Shown: one piece after another, positions 52,995-61,882 of the stretch
How the letters are laid out: every line of letters begins with the position of its first letter
Position numbering within the stretch: the stretch's first letter is position 1
Assembly (NCBI RefSeq): GCF_035013165.1
Contig: NZ_JAYGJQ010000002.1
Coordinates: 744,001-808,000 of the forward strand
Reading direction: 5' to 3'
Length of the DNA stretch: 64,000 nucleotides
Source of the DNA: Bacteriovorax sp. PP10
GTDB lineage: Bacteria; Bdellovibrionota; Bacteriovoracia; Bacteriovoracales; Bacteriovoracaceae
Notes under the pieces: model-generated
What the model saw: the letters and a program-made list of their open reading frames with translations, nothing else
Told to the model about the DNA's origin: nothing
The model's database searches: none
Program-made: the position numbers and the translations under genes

Positions 52995-54407
52995 ATGAGG
53001 CGCACTTTCACATCACTAATGATCCTAACACTGCTCGGAATTCTCCCACTTAAATCGGCAATCGCTCAATCAATCTACGACGACTACAATTACAACTCGT
53101 ATGACGATTCAACTTATAACAACGAATACTTTGTTGCTGCCAACGGACTCAGAGTACGTTCATCAGCACAAGACACTGGAAAGGTCATGGGCCTTCTAAA
53201 TCTTAACGATAAGGTTCAGGTCACGAGTGAATTAATCAACGGAAAATTCGTTGAAATCGAAATCCTAAACTCACAAGCTTCAATGCTTCCAGCAGAAAAG
53301 TATTTCGTTGTTAAGGAATTCCTTTCTCAAAAACAAATCGACTATAAAGAGTTCACTGGAAAATATTTTATCGTTGTAAACGTTGCCACTGAAACACTTC
53401 GTTTATACGAACGCCAATGCCTGGATAACAGCTGTCCAAATAAAATGATTATGGAAACTGAAGTTGTAGTTGGTGAAGATAAAGACAACGCTGCTTCTGA
53501 TAAAGGGAAAGGGCGCTCAATTCTTGGATCATACAGAATCACTGGATGGTCGAAGTTCTATGAAGACGGTGAAAAGCATTACCCGGCCTGGTACAAAGAA
53601 GGATATCCAATGCCACCAGCTCTTGGTGACAACGATTGGAAAGACTGGGGAAAAAATAAATACATGCCTCCTGGAGTAAACGGAGAACAAGAAGGCAAGA
53701 TGAGAGGAGCTTTCGGTTGGTATGCAGCTTTCGTTGCTCCACACGCTTACGGCCAATGGACTCACGGTACAGTTGGTTGGGGTGCTAATAAAGATGAGTA
53801 CATTAAGAAAACAAAAAAGTTCATGATTAACGTTGTGACAAATCCAAGAAGCTCAGGTTGCACAAGAAACAACAATGAGGCCATTGCATTTTTAAGACAG
53901 TTAACTGAGACAGGAACACCGATCATTAAAATTTATGCGAGAGAAGCTCTATTAAATCCAAACTACCATGGAGAGTCTCGTTCATGGCAATATGTGATGA
54001 CGAAAAAAGCAGGTCAGAGAGCTGATCGCGCCGAAGTGGTTAAAGCACTTGGTGTAACGGATGCTGACGTTTCGAAATACTGGAATGCTAAAATGTCAGG
54101 TGGAGCAGGTGTGATTGATCCTACTAGTCTGTTGAATCAAATTCTTGAAGTAGGAACTTATACATTAGATACTCAACCGACAGTGTTTCCATTTACTCCT
54201 CGTAAGAAAATTTTCGGGAAGTGGAGAGCTACTGGTAGAAACGGTAACGTTTACGGACTAAAAGAAGAAGAGATGTCTCCAGGTGTTTATTATGTAGATG
54301 CTGGGTTCTTGAATGGATACCGCCATCCGTATGTGGTTATGCAAGTTTCTGGGTTTATGGATGAAGAGACTCCGCCTTGGATGAGAGCTAGTTTACTAAA
54401 AAGATAA
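52995..54407 (+). CDS. L,D-transpeptidase with SH3-like domain
   Basis: A 470-residue secreted protein with signal peptide (MILTLLGILPLKSAIAQ, cleavage near residue 25). An SH3-type segment lies at about 45-105 (ANGLRVRSSAQDTGKVMGLLNLNDKVQV). The YkuD catalytic domain at about 120-310 carries HGTVGW and SSGCTR with the nucleophile Cys289. Its substrate is peptidoglycan tetrapeptide stems, or attachment of proteins to the wall. The C-terminal 150 residues are unknown. The long insert with many Trp and Tyr (AWYKEGYPMPP) is unusual. GAGGG lies 7 bases before ATG. Confidence 0.92.
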   Translation: MRRTFTSLMILTLLGILPLKSAIAQSIYDDYNYNSYDDSTYNNEYFVAANGLRVRSSAQDTGKVMGLLNLNDKVQVTSELINGKFVEIEILNSQASMLPAEKYFVVKEFLSQKQIDYKEFTGKYFIVVNVATETLRLYERQCLDNSCPNKMIMETEVVVGEDKDNAASDKGKGRSILGSYRITGWSKFYEDGEKHYPAWYKEGYPMPPALGDNDWKDWGKNKYMPPGVNGEQEGKMRGAFGWYAAFVAPHAYGQWTHGTVGWGANKDEYIKKTKKFMINVVTNPRSSGCTRNNNEAIAFLRQLTETGTPIIKIYAREALLNPNYHGESRSWQYVMTKKAGQRADRAEVVKALGVTDADVSKYWNAKMSGGAGVIDPTSLLNQILEVGTYTLDTQPTVFPFTPRKKIFGKWRATGRNGNVYGLKEEEMSPGVYYVDAGFLNGYRHPYVVMQVSGFMDEETPPWMRASLLKR

Positions 54408-54420
54408 TTCTAATGATTTA

Positions 54421-54460
54421 GCACTGCTGAAACTAATGGAAAATTGCTTTCAGCGGTGTT
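54421..54460 (+). other. Leader stem-loop of the HDAC-like gene
   Basis: GCACTGCTGAAA (54421-54432) pairs with TTTCAGCGGTGTT (54448-54460): 12 pairs, two of them G-U. The hairpin and the following TTTTCAC and start region closely resemble the permease leader at 51481-51550. Confidence 0.6.
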
Positions 54461-54471
54461 AAGTTTTCACT

Positions 54472-55458
54472 ATGACAATCAATATTTTTTACAACCCAAA
54501 TAACGATCTAAGACTACTTGATTATGGAATTGAAATTCCCGTGGCGGGCGATCGTGCGCTGAAGGTTTTTGAATCTTTAAAAGAGAAGAATCCTGGGCTT
54601 CAGACTTTTGATGGGCATGTTCCTTCGTTTACTCGAGAAGATTTAATGCGCGTTCATAATGCGGATTATGTTTCTCGTCTTTATGACAGTGAAGAGACAT
54701 TGCTGAATGAATTGATGACATGTTTTGAATTAATCAACAAAGATGGTTCTTATAACCGTTATAATCCAACGATAGCTACAAAAAAACTTAGTGATGCTTT
54801 TGGAGTCATTCTTAAGCGAGTGACGATGACTTATGTTTCTTCGAAGTCGGCACTTGAAACTGGATTTAGTTATCACTTAGGTGGTGGATCTCACCATGCT
54901 ATGAGTTTTGGTGGAAGAGGATTCGGACTGCTTAATGATATTGTGATCACGCTTAGAAAACTTCAGGCCGAAGGTTTGATTAAAACTGCATGGGTTGTAG
55001 ACGTTGATGCTCATAAAGGTGATGGGACGAGTGAGCTGACTCAGAAAGATGATTCAATCACGACTCTTAGTATTCATATGAGAGATGGATGGCCGCTTGA
55101 TCAAGGGAATCCTGAAACTGATCCTTGGTTTATTCCTTCGAATGTTGAGATTGGGATTGGAGCTGAAGAAAATAGATCTTATCTGACGAAGCTGAAAGCT
55201 GGACTGGAGGAGTTGGAGAGTAAGTTTCCAAAACCTGATCTTGTGTTAGTTGTGAATGGTGCTGATCCTTATGAACATGATGGGCTTCCTAGTTCAGGGC
55301 TTCTGAAGCTGACGAAAGAAGAGATGTTGGAAAGAGATATGATGATTTATAATTTCTTCTCAGAGAGAAAGATTCCTCAGACGTATGTTATGTCTGGTGG
55401 GTATGGGGATAGATCGTGGGAGATCTACTCGCAGTTTCTTAATCGTTTATCATTGTAA
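54472..55458 (+). CDS. Histone-deacetylase-like amidohydrolase
   Basis: A 328-residue protein with the HDAC/acetylpolyamine-amidohydrolase pattern: LGGGSHHAMSFGGRGFGLLNDIVI, the zinc-binding VVDVDAHKGDGT, VVNGADPYEHDGL and a final MSGGYG. It removes acetyl groups from acetylated small molecules or proteins. The normal HH pair after the DxD is HK here (AHKG), so the second His of the motif is replaced. It has no Shine-Dalgarno; the stem-loop leader ends 11 bases before the ATG. Confidence 0.88.
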   Translation: MTINIFYNPNNDLRLLDYGIEIPVAGDRALKVFESLKEKNPGLQTFDGHVPSFTREDLMRVHNADYVSRLYDSEETLLNELMTCFELINKDGSYNRYNPTIATKKLSDAFGVILKRVTMTYVSSKSALETGFSYHLGGGSHHAMSFGGRGFGLLNDIVITLRKLQAEGLIKTAWVVDVDAHKGDGTSELTQKDDSITTLSIHMRDGWPLDQGNPETDPWFIPSNVEIGIGAEENRSYLTKLKAGLEELESKFPKPDLVLVVNGADPYEHDGLPSSGLLKLTKEEMLERDMMIYNFFSERKIPQTYVMSGGYGDRSWEIYSQFLNRLSL

Positions 55459-55571
55459 AAAATGGATACTCATTTTAAATTCTATAATATTTCCATCTAA
55501 TTTTTTCATGGCACCGAATATGCAATATTCCCGCAAGAGGATTTGATGCATACTTATTTCGGAGAGCTAAC

Positions 55572-56873
55572 ATGAAAACTCATACTCGCGTTGAAACGAT
55601 ATTTAAAAACAATTCTGCAATCCAAAAATCAGACCAATCCATAGTGTTTCGACTTTTGTCTTCTATTTTTGAAAAATCCATCACTACAGGAAGATTGCGA
55701 GTCATTGATGTGTACGGAGGCGTTCATGATTTCGGCAACGGAGCAGGAGATAGGGCCGCTATTCGCTTCCATAAATCATCAGCTTATTGGAAACTTCTTT
55801 TAAACCCAGACCTTTATCTTGGTGAAGCTTATATGAATGGCGACATTACGATTACCGAAGGATCTATCTCGGACTTGTTAGATGTCATTCTTAAAAATGT
55901 ACCGAGTCAAGGTGGGTTTGTTACACCAACTACTCTGGCCTTAAACGCCGTTGATTTTTGTATGAGGCATTTTCCACAGATTAACACTCCCGAAAAGTCC
56001 CGTGAAAATGTGAGTCACCATTATGATTTGTCATCCAATCTATATAAATTATTCCTTGATCACGAGTGGCAGTACTCGTGTGCTTATTTTGCTTCTGGTA
56101 AGGAAACACTAGAAGAAGCGCAAACAAATAAGATGAAGCTTCTTGTGAAGAAGCTTTTAATAAAACCAGAACATCATGTTCTTGATATCGGATGCGGTTG
56201 GGGAGGATTGGCCCGTTACATCGCTCGTGAAACTGGAGCAAGAGTAACTGGCGTGACGCTTTCGAAAGAGCAACTCACTTATGCTGAAAACAGAACCCGT
56301 GAAGAAGGACTGTCCGGCCGAGTGAAATTTAAGCTTTGTGATTATCGTCATCTCGAAGGAGTTTATGATCGTATTGTTTCAGTTGGAATGTTCGAGCATG
56401 TAGGCATTGACTCTTACCAGACTTTTTTTAACACTGTCCGAAAGCGGCTTAAGGAAGATGGAGTGGCCCTTCTTCATTCAATTGGAAGATCTACCATTCC
56501 AGTGGCAACGAATCCTTGGATTAAAAAATACATTTTTCCAGGTGGATATATCCCAGCTCTTTCTGAAGTCATTCCTCATGTTGAAAAGAGTGGATTGATT
56601 CTTACTGACTTGGAAATTCTACGTCTTCATTATGCAAAAACTCTAAAAGAATGGAGAAAGCGCTTTAATGAACATCGCAGTAGCGCTCAAAGTATTTATG
56701 ATGAACGTTTTTGTCGAATGTGGGAGTTCTATCTCGCTTCATCAGAGGCTTCATTTAAATATAGCGGTAATATGGTTTTTCATATGCAACTGACAAGGGA
56801 TCAAAAAGCAGTTCCTTTAACGAGAGATTATCTCTATGAAAAATATTTGCCGGGTTCTTTGAATTTTAAATAA
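55572..56873 (+). CDS. cfa: Cyclopropane-fatty-acyl-phospholipid synthase
   Basis: A 433-residue protein. N-terminal region is the usual lipid-binding-type domain (residues 1-140). The SAM-binding methyltransferase domain has VLDIGCGWGGLARYIARE and GVTLSKEQLTYAENR, and later the active-site region SVGMFEHVGIDSYQTFF. It methylenates unsaturated acyl chains in membrane phospholipids using SAM. GGAGAG lies 6 bases before ATG. It ends at a strong bidirectional terminator shared with the peptidase gene. Confidence 0.95.
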   Translation: MKTHTRVETIFKNNSAIQKSDQSIVFRLLSSIFEKSITTGRLRVIDVYGGVHDFGNGAGDRAAIRFHKSSAYWKLLLNPDLYLGEAYMNGDITITEGSISDLLDVILKNVPSQGGFVTPTTLALNAVDFCMRHFPQINTPEKSRENVSHHYDLSSNLYKLFLDHEWQYSCAYFASGKETLEEAQTNKMKLLVKKLLIKPEHHVLDIGCGWGGLARYIARETGARVTGVTLSKEQLTYAENRTREEGLSGRVKFKLCDYRHLEGVYDRIVSVGMFEHVGIDSYQTFFNTVRKRLKEDGVALLHSIGRSTIPVATNPWIKKYIFPGGYIPALSEVIPHVEKSGLILTDLEILRLHYAKTLKEWRKRFNEHRSSAQSIYDERFCRMWEFYLASSEASFKYSGNMVFHMQLTRDQKAVPLTRDYLYEKYLPGSLNFK

Positions 56874-56905
56874 AAAAAGAGGCCTTTGAAAGGCCTCTTT
56901 TTTTT
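56873..56905. terminator. Bidirectional terminator
   Basis: AAAGAGGCCTT, a short TGA loop and AAGGCCTCTTT form a stem flanked by poly-A and poly-T runs, so it ends both the cfa and the peptidase genes. Confidence 0.95.
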
Positions 56906-58718
56906 ATAAGTTTTTATATTTTTTAACCGAATCTTCAACAATACGAATTGATCTCAACCAAAACTCTTTCTTCGAAATATCTTCGTTGAAATGCTTCAGA
57001 ACCAATTCTTCAGCAGTCATTCTTCCAGTATCTCTTAAAAGCTCAACATACTTCGAATGAAAATCCGCTCCAAGCGAATCTTTCTTAGCATAAATTCCCA
57101 TACTGAATAAATACCCAAACAGGTAGGGGTAGTTATAGAAACTTAATCCTGAAATCGAAAAGTGAAGTTTGCTCGCCCAGAACATCTCATCATATTCAGT
57201 AAGTGTATTTTCATACCAATATTTCTGACTTGCTATCATTAATTCTTTTGTCTCAGGGACAGTGACATTCTTTTTCATTCGTAGTTCAACAAATCTCTTC
57301 TCAAATTCAAACCTGGAAGGAATATTGATCAACAAGCTTTGCGCCGATTGAATTTCCTGCCAAAGAATTGTCTTCAATTCATCTTTTGATTTAGAAGTTC
57401 TAAGTAAGTAATCACGCACCGTTGTTTCTGCAAAAATAGAAGCAGTCTCGGCCAGTGTCATCGTATAATGAGTTTCATTGAACGGCAGATCTCTCATTAC
57501 CCAACTGTGGTAAGCATGGCCAATTTCATGAGCAAGCGTAATCACATTTTTCATACTTCCATCATAAGTCATGAACACGCGTGGCTCGCGTACACTCGGA
57601 AATCCTGTACAGTAAGCTCCCTGAGAGCGGTTTTCCGTATCAGCGCAATCAATCCATTTTTTATCCATCATCATTTGAGCAAAGGCACCCATTTCTGGAT
57701 TCACTTCATTGAAGGCTTCTTTGATGATCGCAATCGCTTCAGGATAAGAAGTCTTCTCAGATGATGTGACTTCAGGTTTCGGCGCCATTAAGTCCCATGG
57801 GCCTAATTTATCAATGCTAAGTTCACCGGCCATCATTGAAAGGATTTCTTGACCAACTGAGCGTTTGTCATAAGTCACTTGCATTAATGTATCAAGTGTC
57901 TCTCTTGTGATTCCTGAAGTCAGGCAAGATTTATCTAAGTAGTGAAGAGGCTTCTTTGTCGATCGAACCTTGAAATCTTCATTTCGCCATCCATTGATAG
58001 AATTTAAAATAGAGCAGGCGCTGATTTCATTTTGCCTCCATCCTTCATTGATCGCTCTATAAGCTTTTTCTCTTGTTGGGCGATCGCTGTGTGAATAAAG
58101 ATTATTGGCCGTCGCTAAACCTACAAGATTGCCATCAATGTTGACTTTCATTGATCCTGAAATATCTTTATAAAGTTTTCCCCAGGCCGAAATACCATCT
58201 TGTTTAAAACCAGTAAGCAGAACTTCTTCGTTCACACTAAGAAGGTGATCAAGTTCTTTTCTTTCTTTAGTCAGTTTATAAGTTAATTCTTTTGTTCTTG
58301 GGTCATCTAAGAAGGCCGCGAAGAAATCAACAGGTGATTTCTGAACACAGATTTGTATTGGCTTTAGAGCTTTGGAAAATTCAGTTGAAAGCTGCATCAC
58401 TTTATCGATTAAAGCTTTTGCATCGTAATCAAGAGCATTGACTGAGTTGCAAGTTGAAGCATAACCCGCGATCTTATAAAAAATGATATCTGAATCAAGC
58501 GATAGGCGAGTTAACTCTTTCGTGAGCTCCATCTGCTTATAGAGTTCAGTAAAGTCGTTGTTTTCAATTTGAGTGATAAGTTGAGTATAGAATGCACTTT
58601 TTGATTCAAGTGTTTTGGTATTTGTTTCGATGATTTTATAATCTGATTCGATTTTAGGATCGTGCAAATTTGAATAAATGTTTGTGTTGTCCCAAGAAGC
58701 TGTTTGCAGGTTTTTCAT
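56904..58718 (-). CDS. pepF: M3-family oligoendopeptidase F
   Basis: A 604-residue protein with the zinc motif HEIGHAYHSW (in LAHEIGHAYHSWVM) and a second ligand region in ETASIFAETTV. The N-terminal PepF part (NIYSNLHDPKIESDYK, LDSDIIFYKIAGYA) is also typical. It cuts short peptides in the cytoplasm. I start at MKNLQTAS, where GAGG lies 7 bases before ATG; an upstream start lacks a good site. No partner gene is close on the same strand. Confidence 0.95.
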   Translation of the reverse strand: MKNLQTASWDNTNIYSNLHDPKIESDYKIIETNTKTLESKSAFYTQLITQIENNDFTELYKQMELTKELTRLSLDSDIIFYKIAGYASTCNSVNALDYDAKALIDKVMQLSTEFSKALKPIQICVQKSPVDFFAAFLDDPRTKELTYKLTKERKELDHLLSVNEEVLLTGFKQDGISAWGKLYKDISGSMKVNIDGNLVGLATANNLYSHSDRPTREKAYRAINEGWRQNEISACSILNSINGWRNEDFKVRSTKKPLHYLDKSCLTSGITRETLDTLMQVTYDKRSVGQEILSMMAGELSIDKLGPWDLMAPKPEVTSSEKTSYPEAIAIIKEAFNEVNPEMGAFAQMMMDKKWIDCADTENRSQGAYCTGFPSVREPRVFMTYDGSMKNVITLAHEIGHAYHSWVMRDLPFNETHYTMTLAETASIFAETTVRDYLLRTSKSKDELKTILWQEIQSAQSLLINIPSRFEFEKRFVELRMKKNVTVPETKELMIASQKYWYENTLTEYDEMFWASKLHFSISGLSFYNYPYLFGYLFSMGIYAKKDSLGADFHSKYVELLRDTGRMTAEELVLKHFNEDISKKEFWLRSIRIVEDSVKKYKNL

Positions 58719-58796
58719 TGGCATACCTCGATGATGTTTCATTTAGGACGTCATCATAACGTATATGCCAGACTATCGCTAGGGACTAGAGAAGAA

Positions 58797-58820
58797 ACAA
58801 TGCCCGAAGTCGGGCATTGT
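58797..58820 (-). terminator. Terminator of the pirin gene
   Basis: ACAATGCCCG and CGGGCATTGT form a perfect 10-base stem with a 4-base loop, followed on the minus strand by TTTCTTCTC. Confidence 0.85.
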
Positions 58821-58835
58821 GTTGTGAAAATGTTA

Positions 58836-59699
58836 TTAAGAAATTCTTCCCATTTTTCCTTCTTCAAAATCTTTTAGCGCTTGTCCAATCTCAGCTGTTG
58901 TATTCATAACAAATGGACCGTAACCAACAACAGGCTCATTAATGGGCTCACCTGTAAGAATGAGCACCTTCGCATTTTTCGTAGCGTTTAAAGTGAAGGA
59001 TTCACCGCTGCGCTCTAGTAATGCGATCTCTGCATCTCCAATGACTTCGCCGTCATTAAGAGTGACCTGGCCATCTAAAACAAACACTGCTGTCGTTTGC
59101 CCCTGAGGAACTTTAAACTCTGTAATGTGTCCCGCATTTAAGCGGACATCCCAAAGATTGATCGGAGTGAAAGTTGAAGCTGGCCCTTTATGATCTTGGT
59201 ATTCACCTGCAATAACTCTCACCATTCCTGCGTTGTTTGAAATTTCCACAACAGGAATGTCTTCATTTTTAATTCCTTGGTAACCAGGTTTTGACATTTT
59301 GTCTTTCTTTGGAAGATTGACCCAAAGTTGAAGCATCTCAAAAGCTCCGCCTTTATCAGCGAAATCTTTCCCATGTTTCTCTTGGTGCACTAACCCAGAA
59401 GCGGCCGTCATCCATTGAACGTCTCCGGCCTTAATAAGACCGCCACCGCCAGATGAATCTCTATGTTCAACTTCACCAGAGTAAACGATTGTAACCGTCT
59501 CAAAACCTCTGTGAGGGTGTTCTCCAACGCCTCTGATATGTTTTGAAGGTGAGAACTCAGCAGGCCCTGCATAATCCATTAGTAGGAAAGGTGAAATGTC
59601 GTTCGCGATATCGTGATAACTGAATATCGAGCGAACGGGAAAACCGTCACCAACCCAGTGTGGAGTATCATTTCGTTGTTTTAGTAAAAGCTTTTTCAT
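58836..59699 (-). CDS. Pirin-family protein
   Basis: A 287-residue double-cupin protein. The N-terminal cupin has the metal motif GVGEHPHRGFETVTIVYSGEVEHRDS, and GLVHQEKHG follows; the pirin C-terminal cupin spans about 165-285 (GEYQDHKGPASTFTPINLW). Many bacterial pirins have quercetin dioxygenase or related activity, or act as co-regulators. The length is typical. It has no obvious operon partner. Confidence 0.95.
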   Translation of the reverse strand: MKKLLLKQRNDTPHWVGDGFPVRSIFSYHDIANDISPFLLMDYAGPAEFSPSKHIRGVGEHPHRGFETVTIVYSGEVEHRDSSGGGGLIKAGDVQWMTAASGLVHQEKHGKDFADKGGAFEMLQLWVNLPKKDKMSKPGYQGIKNEDIPVVEISNNAGMVRVIAGEYQDHKGPASTFTPINLWDVRLNAGHITEFKVPQGQTTAVFVLDGQVTLNDGEVIGDAEIALLERSGESFTLNATKNAKVLILTGEPINEPVVGYGPFVMNTTAEIGQALKDFEEGKMGRIS

Positions 59700-59881
59700 A
59701 CAGTACCTCTTGTGAGAAATGCGTGGAATTTTTCCAGTTAAGACATCTCTCTTTCGACTCTGTTATTATACAACTTTTATTGATTTTTTATTAGATGTTT
59801 TATGTGAATTATCTATTCATATAGCTGCATAATCGACTAAAATATAGTGATGTTTTATAGGCAATTTTCAAAGGGAAACTA

Positions 59882-60736
59882 ATGGAGTTTTCACAGGTGT
59901 TTTGGCTTATAGCTGTTTCTTTCGGAGCAAGTGCACTGGGAGGAATTTTAGGCATGGCCAGCGGTATTTTCATTGTTCCCATTCTCACAATATTTGGCAA
60001 AATTGATATGCACACAGCGATTGGAGCAAGTGTGGTTTCAGTTATTGCTTGTTCATGTGCAGGAGCGAGTTCGTACTTAAGAGCAAAACTTACAAATTTC
60101 AGACTGGCGATGGTTCTTGAAATTTCTACGACGTTGGGTGCTCTGACGGGAGTTTTCTTAATCGGCATTATTCCAGTTCAATATCTTTATATTCTTTTTT
60201 CAGTCATTCTTTTTGTCTCGGCTCAACAAATGTTTTTAAAAAGAAAAGAATCACTTCCTGTCGAAGCGAAGTCCGATTCATGGGGAAGCAAATTAAAACT
60301 CCACGGACAATATCCTGATCACAAAAATGGGGAAGTGAAATACTTCGTCCATAATGTTCCTCTGGGAATGTCACTCATGTATTTAGCAGGATTAATTTCT
60401 GCCCTTCTTGGAATTGGTAGTGGTGTTTTAAAAATTCCGGCAATGGACTCAGCATTAAAACTTCCGATTAAAGTTTCATCGGCCACATCGAACTTTATGA
60501 TTGGTGTAACAGCTGCAGCGAGTGCCGGAGCTTATTTTATCAGAGGGGAGATTTCCTCGGCCGTGACTGGTCCGGTAGTTTTAGGATCGGTTTTAGGGGC
60601 CTTGTTAGGTGCTAAAGTTTTAATCTCGATTCCTAGCGAGAAGATTAGAATCTTTTTTGTCATCATTTTAGTCATACTGGGCATTCAGATGTTAATCCAT
60701 TCTTTTGGAATTAATTTAATGGAGATTAAACTATGA
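59882..60736 (+). CDS. TauE/SafE (TSUP) family membrane exporter
   Basis: A 284-residue protein with about eight membrane segments. Two repeated halves start with FGASALGGILGMASGIFIVPIL and ALLGIGSGVLKIPAMD, each with the Gly-rich motif of the TSUP family. It likely moves a sulfur-containing or other organic anion, such as sulfite. It overlaps the next gene by 4 bases, and that pair (TauE plus DUF1634) is a known association. AAAGGGA lies 5 bases before ATG. Confidence 0.93.
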   Translation: MEFSQVFWLIAVSFGASALGGILGMASGIFIVPILTIFGKIDMHTAIGASVVSVIACSCAGASSYLRAKLTNFRLAMVLEISTTLGALTGVFLIGIIPVQYLYILFSVILFVSAQQMFLKRKESLPVEAKSDSWGSKLKLHGQYPDHKNGEVKYFVHNVPLGMSLMYLAGLISALLGIGSGVLKIPAMDSALKLPIKVSSATSNFMIGVTAAASAGAYFIRGEISSAVTGPVVLGSVLGALLGAKVLISIPSEKIRIFFVIILVILGIQMLIHSFGINLMEIKL

Positions 60737-61014
60737 GTGACAATAGTCTTATTGCCAGCAAGCTTGAATACCTATTAGAGCGTGGGACCTGGATTTCTAC
60801 TGCTGTCGTTGCGGTCGGAGTGATTTTTTCACTTGAATTGATCACGAAGATTGGAATTGCCATGTTTATTCTTATTCCTATTGGGCGAATCATTGGGCTA
60901 TTAATCAGTTTTATCAAAGAGAAGGATAAACATATGGCGCTGATTGCGACATTTGTTTTGGGAATTATTTTATTGAGTCTTACTGTTGGTGTTGTAACTT
61001 CTAAAGTTCATTAG
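60733..61014 (+). CDS. DUF1634 membrane protein, partner of the TSUP exporter
   Basis: A 93-residue protein with three membrane segments (TAVVAVGVIFSLELI, AMFILIPIGRIIGLLISF, ALIATFVLGIILLSLTVGVV). It matches DUF1634, which is commonly next to TauE/SafE genes. Its ATG overlaps the exporter stop (ATGA). It is probably a transport subunit or regulator. Confidence 0.9.
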   Translation: MSDNSLIASKLEYLLERGTWISTAVVAVGVIFSLELITKIGIAMFILIPIGRIIGLLISFIKEKDKHMALIATFVLGIILLSLTVGVVTSKVH

Positions 61015-61038
61015 GTAGGATCCACTTTGTTACCTAAT
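61010..61038 (+). terminator. Stem-loop after the DUF1634 gene
   Basis: ATTAGGTA and TACCTAAT form a perfect 8-base stem with a 13-base loop that begins in the stop codon region. It has no T run, so it is a weak terminator or an mRNA-stabilising stem. Confidence 0.5.
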
Positions 61039-61111
61039 CTCTAAAAGATGCGTACTTGTGAAAATAAAATAAAAGACTAATATTGGCCTATAAACTTTCA
61101 AAGGAATAATT

Positions 61112-61744
61112 ATGAACTTACTTGAATCTTTTAACTGGCGTTACGCTACTAAAAAAATGAGCGGCGAACAAGTTTCAGCTGATAAAGTTGAGCGCATTTT
61201 AGAAGCTGCACGCTTAGCTCCTACATCAAGCGGATTACAACCTTACCGTATTTTTGTTATTACTAATCAAGAATTGAAAGAAAAAATTAAAGCGGTCTCA
61301 TGGAATCAATCAGTCGTTGCTGATTGCTCACATCTTTTAGTTTTTGCAGCATGGGATCATTACACACCCGAGCGTATCAATGAAATGTTTGATCTAACAA
61401 ATGACGTGCGTGGATTTAAAAATGAAGGATGGGAAAAATACCGCCAGCAATTGCTTGGCATGTACCCACAACGTGATCCGGAAGTGAATTTCGACCACGC
61501 TGCCAGACAAGCTTACATTGGATTTGGTTTTGCTCTGGCAACAGCAGCTGTAGAAAAAGTTGATAGTACACCGCTTGAAGGCTTTGATCCGAAAGCAGTC
61601 GATGAAATACTAGATTTGAAATCGAAAGGTTTAAGAAGCGCAGTGATGATGACTCTTGGTTATAGAGAACCGAGTGAAGACTGGTTAGTGAATCTAGTAA
61701 AGGTTCGTAACCCACGTGAAAAATTTATTATCGAGATAAAATAA
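61112..61744 (+). CDS. Nitroreductase-family NAD(P)H oxidoreductase
   Basis: A 210-residue flavoprotein with the FMN motif NWRYATKKM and LAPTSSGLQPYRIFVI, then VMMTLGYREP near the end. It resembles NfsB/YdgI-type enzymes, which use FMN and NAD(P)H to reduce nitro compounds or quinones. The length is normal. AAAGGAA lies 6 bases before ATG. It is a single gene ended by a long hairpin. Confidence 0.94.
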   Translation: MNLLESFNWRYATKKMSGEQVSADKVERILEAARLAPTSSGLQPYRIFVITNQELKEKIKAVSWNQSVVADCSHLLVFAAWDHYTPERINEMFDLTNDVRGFKNEGWEKYRQQLLGMYPQRDPEVNFDHAARQAYIGFGFALATAAVEKVDSTPLEGFDPKAVDEILDLKSKGLRSAVMMTLGYREPSEDWLVNLVKVRNPREKFIIEIK

Positions 61745-61754
61745 AATGCCCTCA

Positions 61755-61789
61755 AGACTCTTGGTAAAATTTTATCAAGAGTCTCTTTT
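61755..61789 (+). terminator. Long hairpin terminator after the nitroreductase gene
   Basis: AGACTCTTGGTAAAA and TTTTATCAAGAGTCT form a 15-base stem with one G-U pair and almost no loop, then CTTTT. It lies 11 bases after the stop codon. Confidence 0.9.
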
Positions 61790-61882
61790 AGATCTAATTA
61801 TAATAAGTTAGAGACCATCCCATTCTAATGTAAGAGTTCTTAATATAGACATGATACCTTACGCATATATAGAATACTCCCT

